Part shown: one piece after another, positions 62,675-64,000 of the stretch
Position numbering within the stretch: position 1 is the stretch's first letter
How the letters are laid out: every line of letters starts with the position of its first letter
Assembly: GCA_019239425.1 (NCBI GenBank)
Contig: JAFAZX010000068.1
Coordinates: 124,001 to 188,000 of the forward strand
Length of the DNA: 64,000 nt
Direction: 5' to 3'
Origin: Acidobacteriota bacterium
GTDB lineage: Bacteria; Acidobacteriota; Blastocatellia; Pyrinomonadales; Pyrinomonadaceae
Translations under genes and position numbers: made by a program
Notes under the pieces: model-generated
The model's database searches: none
What the model saw: only the letters and a program-made list of their open reading frames with translations
What the model was told of the DNA's origin: nothing

Positions 62675-64000
62675 GTGGCTACTTCGCCCCACAGCGGCCG
62701 GCGCTTAGCGCCCGCGCGCCGCCAGACGTTCGCCGTCCTGACGGCCGCCTTCCTCCTCCTCCAGCAAGCCATCATCTTCGCGCCCTCCGCCTCCGCTCAG
62801 GTGAAGCGCGCGACGAAACTCGACGCGCCCTCCGCGACGAAGGCGGAGAAGGCGCCGGCCAAGCCCGGAGTCGGGAAACTGCCCGCGCCCTCCCTCGACG
62901 ACACGGTCAGCCCTCTGGCCCCTTCGATGACGGTCGTCATCAGCCAGGTCTACGGCGGCGGCGGAGCCACCACCGGCTCGCCGACCTACAAGAACGACTA
63001 CGTCGAGCTGTTCAACCTCTCTGCGAGCACCGTCGTGCTGACCGGCTATTCGCTCCAGTACGGCGCGGCCACGGGGAACTTCGGCAGCGTCAGCACCAAC
63101 ATCTACTCCTTCCCCGCCGGCACGAGCATTCCCGCCGGCAAATACCTGTTCGTGCAGTTAAGCTCGGCGGGCACCGTCGGCGGCAACTTCCCCGTGTCCC
63201 CCGACCTGACGACCACCAACCTCACCATGAGTGCGGCGAGCGGTAAGGTCGCGCTCGCCAACACGACGACGGCCCTGGGCTGCGGCGCTACCGCGACGCC
63301 GTGCACCCTGCCCGACGCGCGCATCGTCGATCTGGTCTCGTACGGCGCGTCCAACAACGGCGAGGGCGGCACCACCGTCAACAACGGCACGGCCCTCACC
63401 AACACGCAGGGCGCGGTGCGCAAGTCGAACGGCTGCACCGACACCGACAACAACAACTCCGACTTCGACGTGGTCACCAACCCCGTGCCGCGCAACAGCA
63501 CCTCGCCGACCAACTCGTGCAGCGCGGCCCCGGCGATCACGCTCTCCATCAACGACGTGTCGCAAGACGAGGGCAACGCCGGCACGACCGCCTTCACCTT
63601 CACCGTCAGCCTCTCGGCGGCCAGCGCCTCGAACGTCACCTTCAACTGGGGCACGGCCGACGGGTCGGCGACGGCGCCGTCCGACTACACGGCCGTCGCG
63701 GGCGGCAGCGGCACTATCACCGCCGGCAACATCTCGACGACCGTCACGGTCAACGTCAACGGCGACACGACCGCCGAGCTGAACGAGACCTTCTTCGTCA
63801 ACATCACCAACGTCGTCGGCGCGACCGTCACCGACGGGCAGGGCCAGGGCACCATCGTCAACGACGACTTCACCATCGTCCCGATCTACCAAATCCAGGG
63901 CAGCACCCCGACCAACGGCAGCGACTTCAACTCGCCTTACAACGGCCAGTCGGTGGCGACGACCGGCATCGTCACGCTGCTCAAGACGGGCCAGAACACC
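62675..64000 (+). CDS. secreted lamin-tail / Calx-beta protein, ExeM/NucH nuclease-like, 5' part
   Basis: The gene is cut by the window end; 442 residues are present. It begins at a GTG (62675) with AAAGGA about 11 nt upstream and a signal peptide (FAVLTAAFLLLQQAIIFAPS). Lamin-tail domain about 90-260 (VISQVYGGGGATTGSPTYKN, DYVELFNLS), a Calx-beta domain about 285-400 (SINDVSQDEGNAGTTAFTFT), then IYQIQGSTPTNGSDF and GQSVATTGIVTLL, which resemble the beginning of the ExeM/NucH extracellular nuclease region. If so, an endonuclease/exonuclease/phosphatase domain should follow outside the window. The first half is related to the two genes upstream. Confidence 0.72.
   Translation, partial: MATSPHSGRRLAPARRQTFAVLTAAFLLLQQAIIFAPSASAQVKRATKLDAPSATKAEKAPAKPGVGKLPAPSLDDTVSPLAPSMTVVISQVYGGGGATTGSPTYKNDYVELFNLSASTVVLTGYSLQYGAATGNFGSVSTNIYSFPAGTSIPAGKYLFVQLSSAGTVGGNFPVSPDLTTTNLTMSAASGKVALANTTTALGCGATATPCTLPDARIVDLVSYGASNNGEGGTTVNNGTALTNTQGAVRKSNGCTDTDNNNSDFDVVTNPVPRNSTSPTNSCSAAPAITLSINDVSQDEGNAGTTAFTFTVSLSAASASNVTFNWGTADGSATAPSDYTAVAGGSGTITAGNISTTVTVNVNGDTTAELNETFFVNITNVVGATVTDGQGQGTIVNDDFTIVPIYQIQGSTPTNGSDFNSPYNGQSVATTGIVTLLKTGQNT

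Overview
The window is GC-rich, densely coded chromosomal DNA with no rRNA, tRNA, prophage, transposase or CRISPR array that I can see. The gene content points to Acidobacteriota, probably a Blastocatellia-type lineage (inference). The evidence is four Oar-like TonB-dependent receptors with an N-terminal carboxypeptidase-regulatory domain, a protein with the VWFA-related acidobacterial domain, secreted lamin-tail/Calx-beta/DUF4214 proteins, and a MoxR/DUF58/DUF4350/DUF4129 module.

Layout. 1-12.3 kb: the 3' end of a DUF1206 membrane protein, a small membrane protein with a SpoIIM-like protein, and a MoxR-type module (DUF58, MoxR, DUF4350, DUF4129, multipass membrane protein) split by a 1256-residue tandem-95 repeat protein and a PaaI-like thioesterase. 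12.3-34.3 kb: a cell-surface island with four Oar-like receptors, a TPR protein, a VWFA protein, three related small secreted proteins and a LolA-like protein, most ending in strong hairpin terminators. 34.4-44.7 kb: housekeeping and metabolic genes (DUF512/PDZ protein, receiver-only response regulator, alanine dehydrogenase, aldehyde dehydrogenase, HtrA protease, TPM protein, EamA transporter, zinc alcohol dehydrogenase). 44.8-52.7 kb: purF, purM, purN and tyrS mixed with a DUF433/DUF5615 toxin-antitoxin-like pair and an MBL-hydrolase/GNAT/DUF3006 set. 52.8-64 kb: a Tat sulfatase, a SnoaL protein, an RDD protein, an S41 peptidase, a thiolase and three lamin-tail/Calx-beta proteins; the last resembles ExeM/NucH nucleases and runs off the window.

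The most striking signal is not a protein. At least 15 gene boundaries carry the same DNA architecture: an inverted repeat whose arms are short tandem arrays of a 7-bp word (8 bp in one family). I distinguish seven sequence families: A GGCAGTA, B CCGTAAA/CCGTGAA, C CACAGAGA, D GGTGCTG, E AAGGATG/AAGGCGG, F GTGATAA/GTGATGA and a degenerate AT-rich G. Variant words usually sit at mirrored positions in both arms, and families with several copies share loop sequence. The arms often supply the stop codon of the upstream gene and often end within about 10 nt of the next start codon, which then lacks a Shine-Dalgarno sequence. They look like a structured, probably mobile or recombinogenic class of intercistronic element. 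Seven-bp STRR repeats of cyanobacteria are the nearest thing I know of, but the mirrored-hairpin design and stop-codon capture deserve separate study.
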